Below are positions 24,272 to 34,715 of a stretch of DNA of 64,000 nt, in pieces. The notes beneath the pieces were generated by a model. It saw only the letters and a program-made list of their open reading frames with translations, ran no database searches and was not told the DNA's origin. The stretch is from Deinococcus humi (GTDB lineage: Bacteria; Deinococcota; Deinococci; Deinococcales; Deinococcaceae), in contig NZ_JACHFL010000001.1 of assembly GCF_014201875.1 (NCBI RefSeq), positions 1 to 64,000 on the forward strand. Direction: 5' to 3'. The first letter of the stretch is position 1. Every line of letters begins with the position of its first letter. A program made the position numbers and the translations under genes.

Positions 24272-25030
24272 TCACGCCGGACGCACCAGCACGCTGTCTC
24301 CAGCTCCCAGTCCTGTCCTCAACAGCAGTTCGGGCGGCACCATCAGTGCGTTGGACAGATTCGGGCCGCCGCGCACGGGCAGGGTATGCACCTGACCGTC
24401 GTCGGTGCGAATGGCGATGTGCTGTGGTGGACGCAGCATATCTTCCTTCCAGCGCCTGATGATCTGCTCGTCGATCACCACCACGCCCCGGACTTCGCGG
24501 GTCACGGCCACGTTCAGGCGGGCCACCCGGGACTTACGCGGCGCAATCAGGTGGATGTGGTGCAGTTTTTGCAACAGCCTGCGGGCGTCGGGGTCCTGCG
24601 ACAGCACCGAGACGGGCCGCTGGACCTCGATCTGTTTGAGAATCTCCTGCTCCTTGAGCCCCCAGCGAATGCGCGCCACACGTTCCGGCGAGGTGATCTT
24701 CACCGGGCCGCTGAAGGGCAGGGGGATTTCGGGCAGACTGTCAAGCACGTCCAGCGCCACGTCGTCCAGGTTCATGTTCAGCAGCGGATTGGGGTGCGCA
24801 ATGCCCTCGTCGAATTTAAACTGGCCCCGCGGGTCGCGCAGCAGCCTCAGCAGGGCAGGAATACCCGTCTGGGCCGCAAACTGCAGGTGGCGCACCCAGT
24901 GGCCTTCCAGATAGGCCTGAAACGGCCCGTCGGTACGATGGACGGTCAGGACGCCCGTGCGGCCCTGCTCACTCAGCAGGTACAGAAGTTGTAGGAAATC
25001 GAAAGTTTCGAGGCTGGCGGTGTTGGTCAT
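24272..25030 (-). CDS. DUF4388 (PatA-N-like) domain protein
   Basis: 252 residues. The N-terminal LETFDFLQLLYLLSEQGRTGVLTVHR followed by an effector-like beta region fits DUF4388, found at the N terminus of PatA-like and other regulatory proteins. The C-terminal 120 residues contain RIRWGLKEQEILKQIEVQRPVSVL and a beta-rich end (HTLPVRGGPNLSNALMVPPE) that I do not recognise. No catalytic motif is visible. It precedes scpB on the same strand with a 128-base gap. Confidence 0.65.
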   Translation of the reverse strand: MTNTASLETFDFLQLLYLLSEQGRTGVLTVHRTDGPFQAYLEGHWVRHLQFAAQTGIPALLRLLRDPRGQFKFDEGIAHPNPLLNMNLDDVALDVLDSLPEIPLPFSGPVKITSPERVARIRWGLKEQEILKQIEVQRPVSVLSQDPDARRLLQKLHHIHLIAPRKSRVARLNVAVTREVRGVVVIDEQIIRRWKEDMLRPPQHIAIRTDDGQVHTLPVRGGPNLSNALMVPPELLLRTGLGAGDSVLVRPA

Positions 25031-25158
25031 GGGGGATGAGGCTTAGGGAACGCCTGGCCACAGAGTGTAGCGGGAACGGCCAGAGATGGATTCGCCCTCT
25101 GGGGGGGGTTACCCCCGGCCCCCCCGACAGCTCAAGTTGCGCGTCGCCCCTGCCTGCC

Positions 25159-25716
25159 CTACCCACGCAACAGGTGCGAGAAACCGCCGTCTTGGAGGGG
25201 TGGCAGATCATCGAGGCTGCCCAGCCCGAAGTCCAGCAGAAAACGCGCGGTGGTTCCGTAAAGCAGCGGGCCGCCCACCGCGTCTGAGCGGCCCACCACC
25301 TTAACCAGTTCGCGTTCTTGCAGGGTCACCACAGTGCCCGCGCTGCCGCCGCGCATGGCCTCGATCTCGGCGCGGGTGACGGGCTGCCGGTAGGCAATGA
25401 CAGCCAGCACCTCCAGCGCGGCGCTGCTTAGCGCAGGCAGCGGCGGCGGCGCCAGCAGCGGCGAGAGCCGGGCGGCCAGTGCGGGCGGCACGATCAGGCG
25501 CCAGCCCCCCGCCACGGCCTCGGCCATGAAGCCTAGATCGGAGGCGGCCAGGGAGCGCGCGAACGCTTCCAGGCCCCGCTGCACGGCGCTTTCGGACAAG
25601 TCCAACGTGTCGGCCAGTTCCCGCGCAGTTACGGGCCGTCCGGCGGCCAGCAGCGCCGCACCGATCAGCGCCGACAGCTTGGGCGGGGCGCCGGAATCCG
25701 CGGGAAGATCAACCAC
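25159..25716 (-). CDS. scpB: segregation and condensation protein B
   Basis: 185 residues with the two winged-helix domains of ScpB; LIGAALLAAGRPVTARELAD and ALEVLAVIAYRQPVTRAEIEAMRGG are the family signatures. It works with ScpA and SMC in chromosome condensation. The start is GTG 25716, inside the end of tsaC (8-base overlap), so the genes are translationally linked. ScpA is not in the window. Confidence 0.93.
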   Translation of the reverse strand: MVDLPADSGAPPKLSALIGAALLAAGRPVTARELADTLDLSESAVQRGLEAFARSLAASDLGFMAEAVAGGWRLIVPPALAARLSPLLAPPPLPALSSAALEVLAVIAYRQPVTRAEIEAMRGGSAGTVVTLQERELVKVVGRSDAVGGPLLYGTTARFLLDFGLGSLDDLPPLQDGGFSHLLRG

Positions 25717-26350
25717 CGGTCTGCAACCTGGCGAGCAGCGCGGCTACCGCCCCGTCCAGCGGCCCCGAACGCAAGACCGTTCCTTGCGGCAACTGAATGA
25801 CCGTACTGGCCTGTCCACCCACCGGCAGCTCGTCAGCACCCCCATCCGAGAAGTCCGACAGCACAAAATCGGCCAGCTCCATGCCGCTCGCTTCGGCCGC
25901 CGTCAGGGCCGGAGGCTGACCACTGCGGTTACAGCTGGTGGTCAACAATCGCCCCCCACTGCGGCGCAGCAGCGCCAGCGCCAGCGGATGGGACGGCACG
26001 CGCAGCCCCACCAGACCCCCTGGGGCCAGCATGGGCGAGGTCTCGGGCAGGGCCGGAGTCACTAGCGTCAGCGGACCGGGCCACAGCACCGACAGGGCCG
26101 TGAGCGCGGCGTCCGGCCTGGCCAGTTCCAGCGCCGCGCGAGCGTCCTGACAGGAGACCTGTACAGGCCGGTGGGCCGCCCGGCCCTTGATCTCATAGAG
26201 GCGCTGCACGGCCACAGCATGATCCGGTAGAACGGCCAGACCCCAGACCGTCTCGCTGGGATAGGCCACCACACCGCCGCCCTCGAGAACGGTCCAGGCA
26301 CGGTCTAGTGCGGCAGCATGTTGGGAAGAAAAAGTGGGGAATTCAGGCAT
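25709..26350 (-). CDS. tsaC: L-threonylcarbamoyladenylate synthase (Sua5/YrdC/YciO family)
   Basis: 213 residues. GGVVAYPSETVWGLAV, YEIKGRAAHRPVQV, LWPGPLTLV and LTTSCNRSGQPP correspond to the YrdC-domain motifs. It probably makes threonylcarbamoyl-AMP for t6A37 of tRNA. The motif usually read as KxR-x5-PL is KGRAAHRPV here, close but slightly divergent; a YciO paralogue is the alternative. No C-terminal Sua5 extension. Confidence 0.85.
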   Translation of the reverse strand: MPEFPTFSSQHAAALDRAWTVLEGGGVVAYPSETVWGLAVLPDHAVAVQRLYEIKGRAAHRPVQVSCQDARAALELARPDAALTALSVLWPGPLTLVTPALPETSPMLAPGGLVGLRVPSHPLALALLRRSGGRLLTTSCNRSGQPPALTAAEASGMELADFVLSDFSDGGADELPVGGQASTVIQLPQGTVLRSGPLDGAVAALLARLQTGG

Positions 26351-26406
26351 AGGGACAGCGCTTGTAAGGCCAGCGCAAGACCACCCCAGATTATACTGGC
26401 CGGACT

Positions 26407-27627
26407 ATGGCCGTCTTCGAATACCGTGCACGTGACCGCTCTGGCAAAGTGCTCAAATCCCAGATGGAGGCCGAGACGGCCACCCAGGTCCGCGACACGC
26501 TGCGCGCCAAGAACCTGATGATCGTCGAGATCAAGGCTCCCAAGAGCGGTTTGAACGCGGACCTGAAGATCCCCTTTCTGGATGACCGTCCCCCCAGCCT
26601 CAAGCAGGTCTCGATCTTCAGCAAGCAGCTCGCCACATTGATCAACGCCGGGGTGCCGCTGGTACAGTCGCTGGCTGTGCTGCAGGGCCAGATCGAACAC
26701 AAGGGGTTTCAGAAAACCGTCAAAACCCTGCGTAGCGAAGTGGAGGCCGGCACCCCCCTGAGCGAGGCCATCGCCAAGTACCCCAAGATCTTTAATCGCC
26801 TGTACGTCAATCTGGTGCGCGCTGGAGAAACCAGCGGCACGCTGGATCAGGTCCTGGAGCGTATCGCCGACTTCCAGGAAAAGGAACTGGCGCTGCGCGG
26901 CAAGATCAAGAGTGCGCTGACGTACCCAGTGGTGGTGCTGGTGTTTGCCATCCTGATCACTTATTTCCTGCTGACCACCATCGTGCCGCAGTTTGCGGGC
27001 ATCCTGGCGCAGCTCAATGCGCCGCTGCCCTTCATCACCAAGATGTTGATGGCCGTGTCGGACTTCCTGAAACATTCGGCCTGGCTGATCGTGGTCTTTG
27101 CGATCATCCTCACCTTCGTATACCGCTGGGTCTACAAGATGCCCAAGGGGCGCACCACCATCGACGACATCAAGCTCAAGCTGCCGGTCTTCGGCAACCT
27201 GACCCAGAAAAGCGCCATTGCCTCCTTTGCACGCACTTTTGGACTGCTGATCAGCAGCGGCGTGAACATCATCGAGGCGCTGGAAATCACCAAGGGTACG
27301 GCTGATAACGCCATCGTCGAGGACACCATCGAGAACGCCAAGAACGTCGTGATGGTGGGTGAGCAGATGAGTTCCAGTCTGGCGACCAGCAAGGTCTTCC
27401 CCCCCATGGTGGTCAGCATGATCTCTATCGGCGAGGAGACTGGCGCGCTGGACTCAATGCTGGCCAAGGTGGGCGACTTCTATGACCGCGAAGTCGACGA
27501 GGCCGTCGAGAGCATGACGGCAGCCATCGAGCCGATCATGATCGTCTTCCTGGGCGGAATCGTGGGGACCATCGTCGCCGGGATGTTTTTGCCCATGTTC
27601 AGCATCATCGGCCAACTCAGCCAGTAG
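26407..27627 (+). CDS. pilC: type IV pilus / type II secretion inner-membrane protein (PilC, GspF)
   Basis: 406 residues. Two T2SSF domains (about residues 68-190 and 272-394) are each preceded or followed by membrane helices; motifs include FSKQLATLINAGVPLVQSLAVL and FARTFGLLISSGVNIIEALEI. The N terminus (FEYRARDRSGKVLKSQMEAET) is standard. It is the platform protein of the type IV pilus used for DNA uptake or twitching. pilB and pilT are not adjacent, so the gene is isolated here. TATACT lies 9 bases before ATG. Confidence 0.93.
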   Translation: MAVFEYRARDRSGKVLKSQMEAETATQVRDTLRAKNLMIVEIKAPKSGLNADLKIPFLDDRPPSLKQVSIFSKQLATLINAGVPLVQSLAVLQGQIEHKGFQKTVKTLRSEVEAGTPLSEAIAKYPKIFNRLYVNLVRAGETSGTLDQVLERIADFQEKELALRGKIKSALTYPVVVLVFAILITYFLLTTIVPQFAGILAQLNAPLPFITKMLMAVSDFLKHSAWLIVVFAIILTFVYRWVYKMPKGRTTIDDIKLKLPVFGNLTQKSAIASFARTFGLLISSGVNIIEALEITKGTADNAIVEDTIENAKNVVMVGEQMSSSLATSKVFPPMVVSMISIGEETGALDSMLAKVGDFYDREVDEAVESMTAAIEPIMIVFLGGIVGTIVAGMFLPMFSIIGQLSQ

Positions 27628-27683
27628 TGTTGTACAGGAGGAGGTACTTGTCACCATTCGGATATACATGTCATCACCCCAGG

Positions 27684-27712
27684 AGAGCGCCCAAGCGGGC
27701 GCTCTTTTGTTC
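27684..27712 (+). terminator. rho-independent terminator after pilC
   Basis: Nine-base-pair stem (27684-27692 with 27697-27705), AAGC loop, followed by TTTGTTC. Confidence 0.85.
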
Positions 27713-27924
27713 GTCTGACACGAGATTCATCGAGAGCTTTCCTCTCTTTCTTTGCAGAACGGCACCTATGCTTCCACAGGTAAGTGCTGTATAGAGCACA
27801 AAAACCCACCGATTCGGCAGGCTCTTGCAAGTGAAAACAGGCCGTGATCGAGTGTGCCTCCATAGGTGACATTCAACAAAAGCAGCTGTAGCGGCCGGGG
27901 GCGGCACCTACCGCAACACAGGAC
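27713..27924. other. intergenic stretch of lower G+C
   Basis: 212 bases between the pilC terminator and the convergent M42 peptidase. Base composition is lower in G+C than its neighbours. Short open frames exist on the minus strand but have no start signal or recognisable sequence. I see no clear RNA fold. Confidence 0.35.
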
Positions 27925-28998
<1,074 letters not shown>

Positions 28999-29111
28999 GC
29001 GGGGCAGTTTAGAGCAGACCCACCAGCGCTGCATCCGGCACCTGGCCTACCGATTGATCTTGCAGTTCCCTGAGAACGTTGTGACTGCGGCCTCCGCTAT
29101 CCTCTGCACCC

Positions 29112-29531
29112 ATGAGCCATCCTCCCGATCCAGAACGCTCACAGCCTCCCGGCACCGACAATGCACAGGGCATTCAGGTCAACGTCCAGGTGGTGCATCT
29201 AGCGGCGCAGAGCACGCCGGAGCGCCGGGTCTTCTCCTACGTGATCCGGATCGAGAACCGCAGCGATCAAACCTGGCAATTGCTGGCCCGCCACTGGGAC
29301 ATCGTGGACGCGCTTGGCCACGAGATCCAGGTGGACGGCGACGGGGTGGTGGGCGAGCAGCCGGTCATTCCGCCAGGAGGCATCTTCGTCTACGATTCTT
29401 TCGTGACTGTAGAAGCAGTTCCAGGACGCATGGGCGGCTATTACGTCATGCAAGACGCCTGGGGAGCACGGGCACGGGTGTCGATTCCGCCCTTCATATT
29501 GGACGTGCCGGGAGAACGGACCCTGAATTAG
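29112..29531 (+). CDS. apaG: ApaG protein
   Basis: 139 residues. A beta-sandwich with VFSYVIRIENRSDQTWQLLARHW, the VDGDGVVGEQPVIPPGG turn and RMGGYYVMQDAWG is the ApaG signature. Its role (divalent cation or Ap4A metabolism) is only broadly known. Only three bases separate its stop from that of the convergent queA. Confidence 0.92.
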   Translation: MSHPPDPERSQPPGTDNAQGIQVNVQVVHLAAQSTPERRVFSYVIRIENRSDQTWQLLARHWDIVDALGHEIQVDGDGVVGEQPVIPPGGIFVYDSFVTVEAVPGRMGGYYVMQDAWGARARVSIPPFILDVPGERTLN

Positions 29532-29534
29532 GGG

Positions 29535-30608
29535 TCACCCCATCCCGCCGCTCCGCTGATTCTCCAGCAGCATGGCGTCCCCCAGGGAGTAGAACCGGTA
29601 GTTCTCTGCCAGCGCAGCGTCGTAGGCGGCACGGATACAGCCCTCTCCGGCAAAGGCCGCCACCAGCAACAGCAACGTGCTACCGGGCAGATGGAGATTG
29701 GTGATCAGCAGATCAGGGACGTGAACGGGGGTGCCGGGGGTGATGAAGATGCGGGTGTCGCCCTCGCCCGGCCGGACCACCCCACCGTCCCAGGCACTTT
29801 CCAGCGTGCGGACGGTGGTGGTCCCGACCGCGACGACGCGGCGGCCGTCAGCCCTGGCGCGGTTGATGGCGGCGGCGGCGGTCTCACTGACTGAGTACCG
29901 TTCGGCGTGCATGGTGTGGTCGGCCACGGACCCCTGGATGGGCCGGAATGTTCCCGCCCCCACATGCAGGGTCACGGCGCAGCGTTCTACACCCATGCCC
30001 TCCAGTCGGGCCAGCAGTTCCGGCGTGAAGTGCAGGCCAGCCGTGGGCGCCGCCACGCTGCCCGGATCGCGGGCGTAAACCGTCTGGTAGCGGACGCGCC
30101 ACACCTCGTCGTCGTCGCCCGCATCGATGTACGGCGGCAGGGGCAATCGCCCTATCTCGTCCAGATGGGGTTTCAGATCTGAATCGAAACGCAGCAGACG
30201 TGCGCCGTCCTCCAGAATCCCGATAACCTCAGCCCGGTGCTCGCCCAGCCACAATTCCTTCCCAGCACGCCTGGCCGGTTTCAGGTACGCGCTCCAGACA
30301 TTGGCCTCTTCCTCGCGCAGCAGCATCACTTCGACCTGTCCGCCCCCATGCCCATCCGGCGTGACAGGCTTGCGGGCCATCACGCGGGCGGGAATCACAC
30401 GGCTCTGGTTGAAGACCAGCAGATCGCCGGGGCGCAGCAGGTCTGGCATTTCGTGGAACCTGCGGTGCGAGAGGTCGCCCGCCCCCACCACCATGAGGCG
30501 GGACGCGTCGCGCGGTTCCGCTCCGGTCTGGGCGATTCGCTCCGGCGGCAGCGTGAAGTTCAGGCGGTCCAGAACGGCGTCCGCGTTATGGAGATTGGGG
30601 TCAGCCAT
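29535..30608 (-). CDS. queA: S-adenosylmethionine:tRNA ribosyltransferase-isomerase
   Basis: 357 residues. FTLPPERIAQTGAEPRDASRL at the start, LLVFNQSRVIPAR, TAGLHFTPELL, HVGAGTFRPIQ and NLHLPGSTLLLLVAAFAG are QueA motifs. It adds the ribosyl part of SAM to preQ1-tRNA to form epoxyqueuosine. TAACTT (30614-30619 on the complement) is 5 bases before ATG. It lies 8 bases after the NYN gene and may also be read from it. Confidence 0.95.
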   Translation of the reverse strand: MADPNLHNADAVLDRLNFTLPPERIAQTGAEPRDASRLMVVGAGDLSHRRFHEMPDLLRPGDLLVFNQSRVIPARVMARKPVTPDGHGGGQVEVMLLREEEANVWSAYLKPARRAGKELWLGEHRAEVIGILEDGARLLRFDSDLKPHLDEIGRLPLPPYIDAGDDDEVWRVRYQTVYARDPGSVAAPTAGLHFTPELLARLEGMGVERCAVTLHVGAGTFRPIQGSVADHTMHAERYSVSETAAAAINRARADGRRVVAVGTTTVRTLESAWDGGVVRPGEGDTRIFITPGTPVHVPDLLITNLHLPGSTLLLLVAAFAGEGCIRAAYDAALAENYRFYSLGDAMLLENQRSGGMG

Positions 30609-30616
30609 GGTTAAAG

Positions 30617-31189
<573 letters not shown>

Positions 31190-31415
31190 TGGGGGTTCTC
31201 CTGTTATGGCAGAGCAAAAAAGGATAAGGCGGAAGCTCAAGTAATCTGAAAACTGAAAGTGGTGACGCAAGGATCTTAGGTCTGAAGTTTAACACTGGGG
31301 CGGGTCCGTCCGCCGCTTCCAAAATGCAGGGCAGAATGATTCCAATCTTCCGGACATCGGAGGCCCAATCGCCATGGACTTTTCCCCGGCCCAGTCATAG
31401 AAGGGCTATCGGCGT

Positions 31416-32579
31416 CTACAGTTCTCTCACCAATGCCCGAGACGAACGCTTGGTGACGACCCCCTGCAAGAATCCCGTCACCTGCTGGGCGAAGGGTTCA
31501 GGGGGAAACCTTCGGCGGCAACTCTGTTCTCCAGCCTGGGCGAGTTGGGCCGCGTAGGCTGGATCCTCGATCAGTTGCGTGACTTTCCGCTCCAAATCCT
31601 CCACGTTGCGCGGTTCAAACAACAAGCCAGTTTCACCGTCACGGATCAACTCTGGAAGGGCAAAGGCACGTGCCGCAACGACGGGGCGGTGGGCAAGCAT
31701 GGCCTCGACAACCGCAAGCCCGAAGGCCTCTTCAGGTGACACGTGGACATAGATGTCGATCAGGCCCAGGATGGCCCGGGCATCTTTGCGAGTTCCGAGA
31801 AAAAGAATGCGATCCCTGGAATCAAGCTGGTTTGCCAGACTGAGCATGGCGTCACGATCTGCGCCACTACCGAGCAGAACAAGATAAAGTTTGGGATATT
31901 TCTTTGAGAGAGCATCGAACGCGCGCAACAGCGTCGGATGGTCTTTGTAATAGACAAAAGTCGCCATATAGCCGAGCACAGTTGCATCTTCCGGCAGACC
32001 GAATTCTGCTCTCTTCTCCTTGCGATAGGGCTGCCAATCCGGATTGCTTTCTGGCGTTTCGACTGAGTTATAGATAACAGCGTCCTGCCCACGGTAACCT
32101 TCGGGGCGATTGTTGACCCCCACCGCCTCCGAAACATAGATGAGCGAATCATGCCGGGCCAGGTTTGAGAAAATCGTTTTCTTGAGGGAACTTGTCTTGA
32201 GCTGATTTACTGTGTGGATCCAATAGACGACCGGTTTACCACTCAAAAGCGTGGCGACTTTTCCAACAAGGTAGGACCGAAAAGAATTTGCCACCACCAC
32301 GTCGAGTGATTCAGAACGAATCATTTTCCTCAGCTGCAATGCAGACTGCAGAATAGAGGAGTTCCCCAGATGATTAACTTTTGCATCAACAGACTCAAAG
32401 AATTCAACCATCGATTTTTGCGGAACATCAAGACTGGCGATAAATACATTGAGCTCATCTCTATGCCTGTAACGCGCGACCTTCGACAAGACCTGAGTAA
32501 TTCCGCTGTTGTAAATGAGGGGAACGTCCACAAACACGGCGCGTAGGGGCTGACGATCTGACGTCGGTGAATCAGGCAT
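31416..32579 (-). CDS. group 4 glycosyltransferase
   Basis: 387 residues, GT-B fold. The C-terminal half has VLGYMATFVYYKDHPTLLRAF, LVLLGSGADRDAML and the donor-site HVSPEEAFGLAVVEAMLAHRPVVA with the E-x7-E pattern of GT4; the N-terminal half has the acceptor domain with SGITQVLSKVARY. It should add a sugar to a surface polysaccharide at the inner membrane face. The N-terminal and central parts have G+C near 45%, unlike the rest. The start is ATG 32579 (MPDSPTSDRQ); the extension to 32648 shows no family similarity. It faces away from the flippase gene. Confidence 0.85.
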   Translation of the reverse strand: MPDSPTSDRQPLRAVFVDVPLIYNSGITQVLSKVARYRHRDELNVFIASLDVPQKSMVEFFESVDAKVNHLGNSSILQSALQLRKMIRSESLDVVVANSFRSYLVGKVATLLSGKPVVYWIHTVNQLKTSSLKKTIFSNLARHDSLIYVSEAVGVNNRPEGYRGQDAVIYNSVETPESNPDWQPYRKEKRAEFGLPEDATVLGYMATFVYYKDHPTLLRAFDALSKKYPKLYLVLLGSGADRDAMLSLANQLDSRDRILFLGTRKDARAILGLIDIYVHVSPEEAFGLAVVEAMLAHRPVVAARAFALPELIRDGETGLLFEPRNVEDLERKVTQLIEDPAYAAQLAQAGEQSCRRRFPPEPFAQQVTGFLQGVVTKRSSRALVREL

Positions 32580-32752
32580 GCTGAGCTGGAGTAGATCACG
32601 CCCACAGTTACCAGAAGGTAAAACTGAATGGGCGACACCCGAGCTCACAGCACAAGCGATGCCTCCTGGCTGTCATTCTCCAAGTGACGCTCCCACAGAC
32701 CAGCGTCAACCAGACCATCAGGACACAGCGATCTCCGATTCAACTATGATTC

Positions 32753-34246
32753 GTGACGCCTGTGAGTAGCCTCAAAGCCAAGACCGTCAACGCGATGAAA
32801 TGGAGTTACCTCTCCATGTTCGTCGGGCTGGCGCTACAGCTGTTTTTTGCCGCCATCCTGTCACGCCTCCTGACCAAGGAGGAGTTCGGGGTGTGGGCCA
32901 TCGCAGCTGTGCTCCAGAGATTCGGGCAGTTTATCACTGATCTCGGCGTGGGTCAGGCAATCGTGCAAAAAGCGAAACTCACTGAAGAGGATATCCGGGC
33001 GGGGTTTACAGCGGCCATGATTCTCGGCATCCTGACGACGGCTCTGGCCTGGCTCATTGCGCCGGCAGCGAGTCGTTTCTACATGGATGTTCCAAATCTG
33101 GTCCCCGTTTTCCGGGGTTACGCCCTGGTATACATCCTGAGCAGTGGAATTATTATCTCCAGCAGCCTGCTGCGGCGTGCACTGAACTTCCGGCCAGTCG
33201 TGAGAGCCGAATTGACCTCATATGCCATTGGACATGGCGTCATTGGTCTCAGTGCCGCCTACCTGGGATATGGGGCGATGAGTCTGGTCATCAGCGCTAT
33301 AGCACAGGCTGTCATTCAACTGATCCTGTTGTACTCCGCGACGAGACATACCCTGACACCCATTTTCAGGTGGAGCGCTTACCAGGGCCTGTTCAGTTTC
33401 GGTGTCAAGGCTACAGCCGTTAACTTTCTGGAATACCTCAGCTCTATCCTCGATACACTGATTATCGGCAAGCTGTATTCACCTGTCGCACTCGGCGCGT
33501 ACAGTCGAACCTTCAGTACGCTGGCGATGCCAGCCACCAACTTTGCCAGCAGTCTTTCGAGGGTCATGGCTCCCTCGTTCAGTGCCGTGCAAAACGAGCC
33601 TGAGCGGCTCCGCCGTGCCTACCTTTCAGGTTTACGGGCGGTTGCTCTTGTCATCGGCAGCGCGACCGGATGCATCCTGATTGATGCGCCAGAAATTGTG
33701 AAAGTCATGCTCGGTCCTAATTTTCTGGACTCCATTCTCCTGATGCAGATCTTCGCTCTGTACATTCCTTTTGCTGTCCTGACCAACCTCTCTGCGGTTC
33801 TGGCCGAGGCAACAGCTCGGCTAAACGTGAAGATTAAAATCCAGGCTGTGTATCTCGTGGCACTCGGACTGTCATTCTGGACGGCCTATAGCCTGGGAGG
33901 GCGGGTCGAGGAACTGGCCATGGTGTTGGTGGGAGCCAGTGCACTCCGGAGTGTGGCATTTGCTGTGGTGGCCCGGCAAATTATTGGGGGCGGTGGACGT
34001 CAGATTGCACTTGCATATGGCCTGGGCGGCCTCTATTTCCTTGGTTCCGCGTGCCTCACTGCTGCCGTAGTGTTCCCGCTGAGGTCAGTGAATCTGCCGT
34101 TGCCTGCACTCTTCATTATAGAAATGGTCCTTGGTCTTCTAGTGGTCGCGTCCGCCGTGCTGCTCGGGCCGCCCAGCGAACTCCAGTCCATGGCGCGCGC
34201 CACTTTGCAACAGTTGCGCGGTCGGCTCGCCAATTCAGCCGGCTAG
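32753..34246 (+). CDS. polysaccharide flippase (Wzx / MOP superfamily)
   Basis: 497 residues, about 12-14 membrane helices. The N terminus (KWSYLSMFVGLALQLFFAAILSRLLTKEEFGVWAIAAVLQRFGQFITDLGVGQAIVQ region) is typical of O-antigen and capsule flippases. It would move an undecaprenyl-linked oligosaccharide across the membrane, working with the divergent glycosyltransferase. Start is uncertain: GTG 32753 or GTG 32762, with TATGAT (32745-32750) close upstream as the probable -10. Lower G+C than the window average. Confidence 0.85.
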   Translation: MTPVSSLKAKTVNAMKWSYLSMFVGLALQLFFAAILSRLLTKEEFGVWAIAAVLQRFGQFITDLGVGQAIVQKAKLTEEDIRAGFTAAMILGILTTALAWLIAPAASRFYMDVPNLVPVFRGYALVYILSSGIIISSSLLRRALNFRPVVRAELTSYAIGHGVIGLSAAYLGYGAMSLVISAIAQAVIQLILLYSATRHTLTPIFRWSAYQGLFSFGVKATAVNFLEYLSSILDTLIIGKLYSPVALGAYSRTFSTLAMPATNFASSLSRVMAPSFSAVQNEPERLRRAYLSGLRAVALVIGSATGCILIDAPEIVKVMLGPNFLDSILLMQIFALYIPFAVLTNLSAVLAEATARLNVKIKIQAVYLVALGLSFWTAYSLGGRVEELAMVLVGASALRSVAFAVVARQIIGGGGRQIALAYGLGGLYFLGSACLTAAVVFPLRSVNLPLPALFIIEMVLGLLVVASAVLLGPPSELQSMARATLQQLRGRLANSAG

Positions 34247-34715
34247 GCCGCGTTGACGAAACCGTGGCCGTAGTCCGCTAGCCGGCACCGCTATGACCTG
34301 ACTGACGGCCAGAGGAGTTAGTTTGTTTCACTCCTTCACGGGGCCATCTCCCTATGACCACCGACAGGTGCTGGCTGCATACCATCCTCCACGCTGGTGA
34401 CCCCGGCCCAGCAACGGTACGTCAAGTGGGACAGCTTTGCTGGGCGCTGGCGGGATCTGGCAGATGAACTTCGTGGACGGTAGGCGAAAGAGGCGGGAAG
34501 GAGCGTTCAATCAAAACTCCATCTACGCCCTACGGGGCGAGAGCAGGCCAAGTGCGTCTGTGCTGGCTGATGGCGAGCGGCACGAAGCAAAGTCCCTGGA
34601 GCCACGCCCAACTCTGGTTGCACCAGACGAAACATCTGGGTGCCCCTTCTCTTTCTCGATGTCCCTGCCAAACAACCTCATCCCCCCTCCCCCGCCCAGC
34701 GGGTAACGTACAGGC
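34247..34715. other. intergenic region, no gene recognised
   Basis: 469 bases. Short open frames occur but none has a start signal or a family pattern. It could contain a decayed gene; this cannot be shown without a search. The last 13 bases hold TAACGT, the -10-like element of the next gene. Confidence 0.4.
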
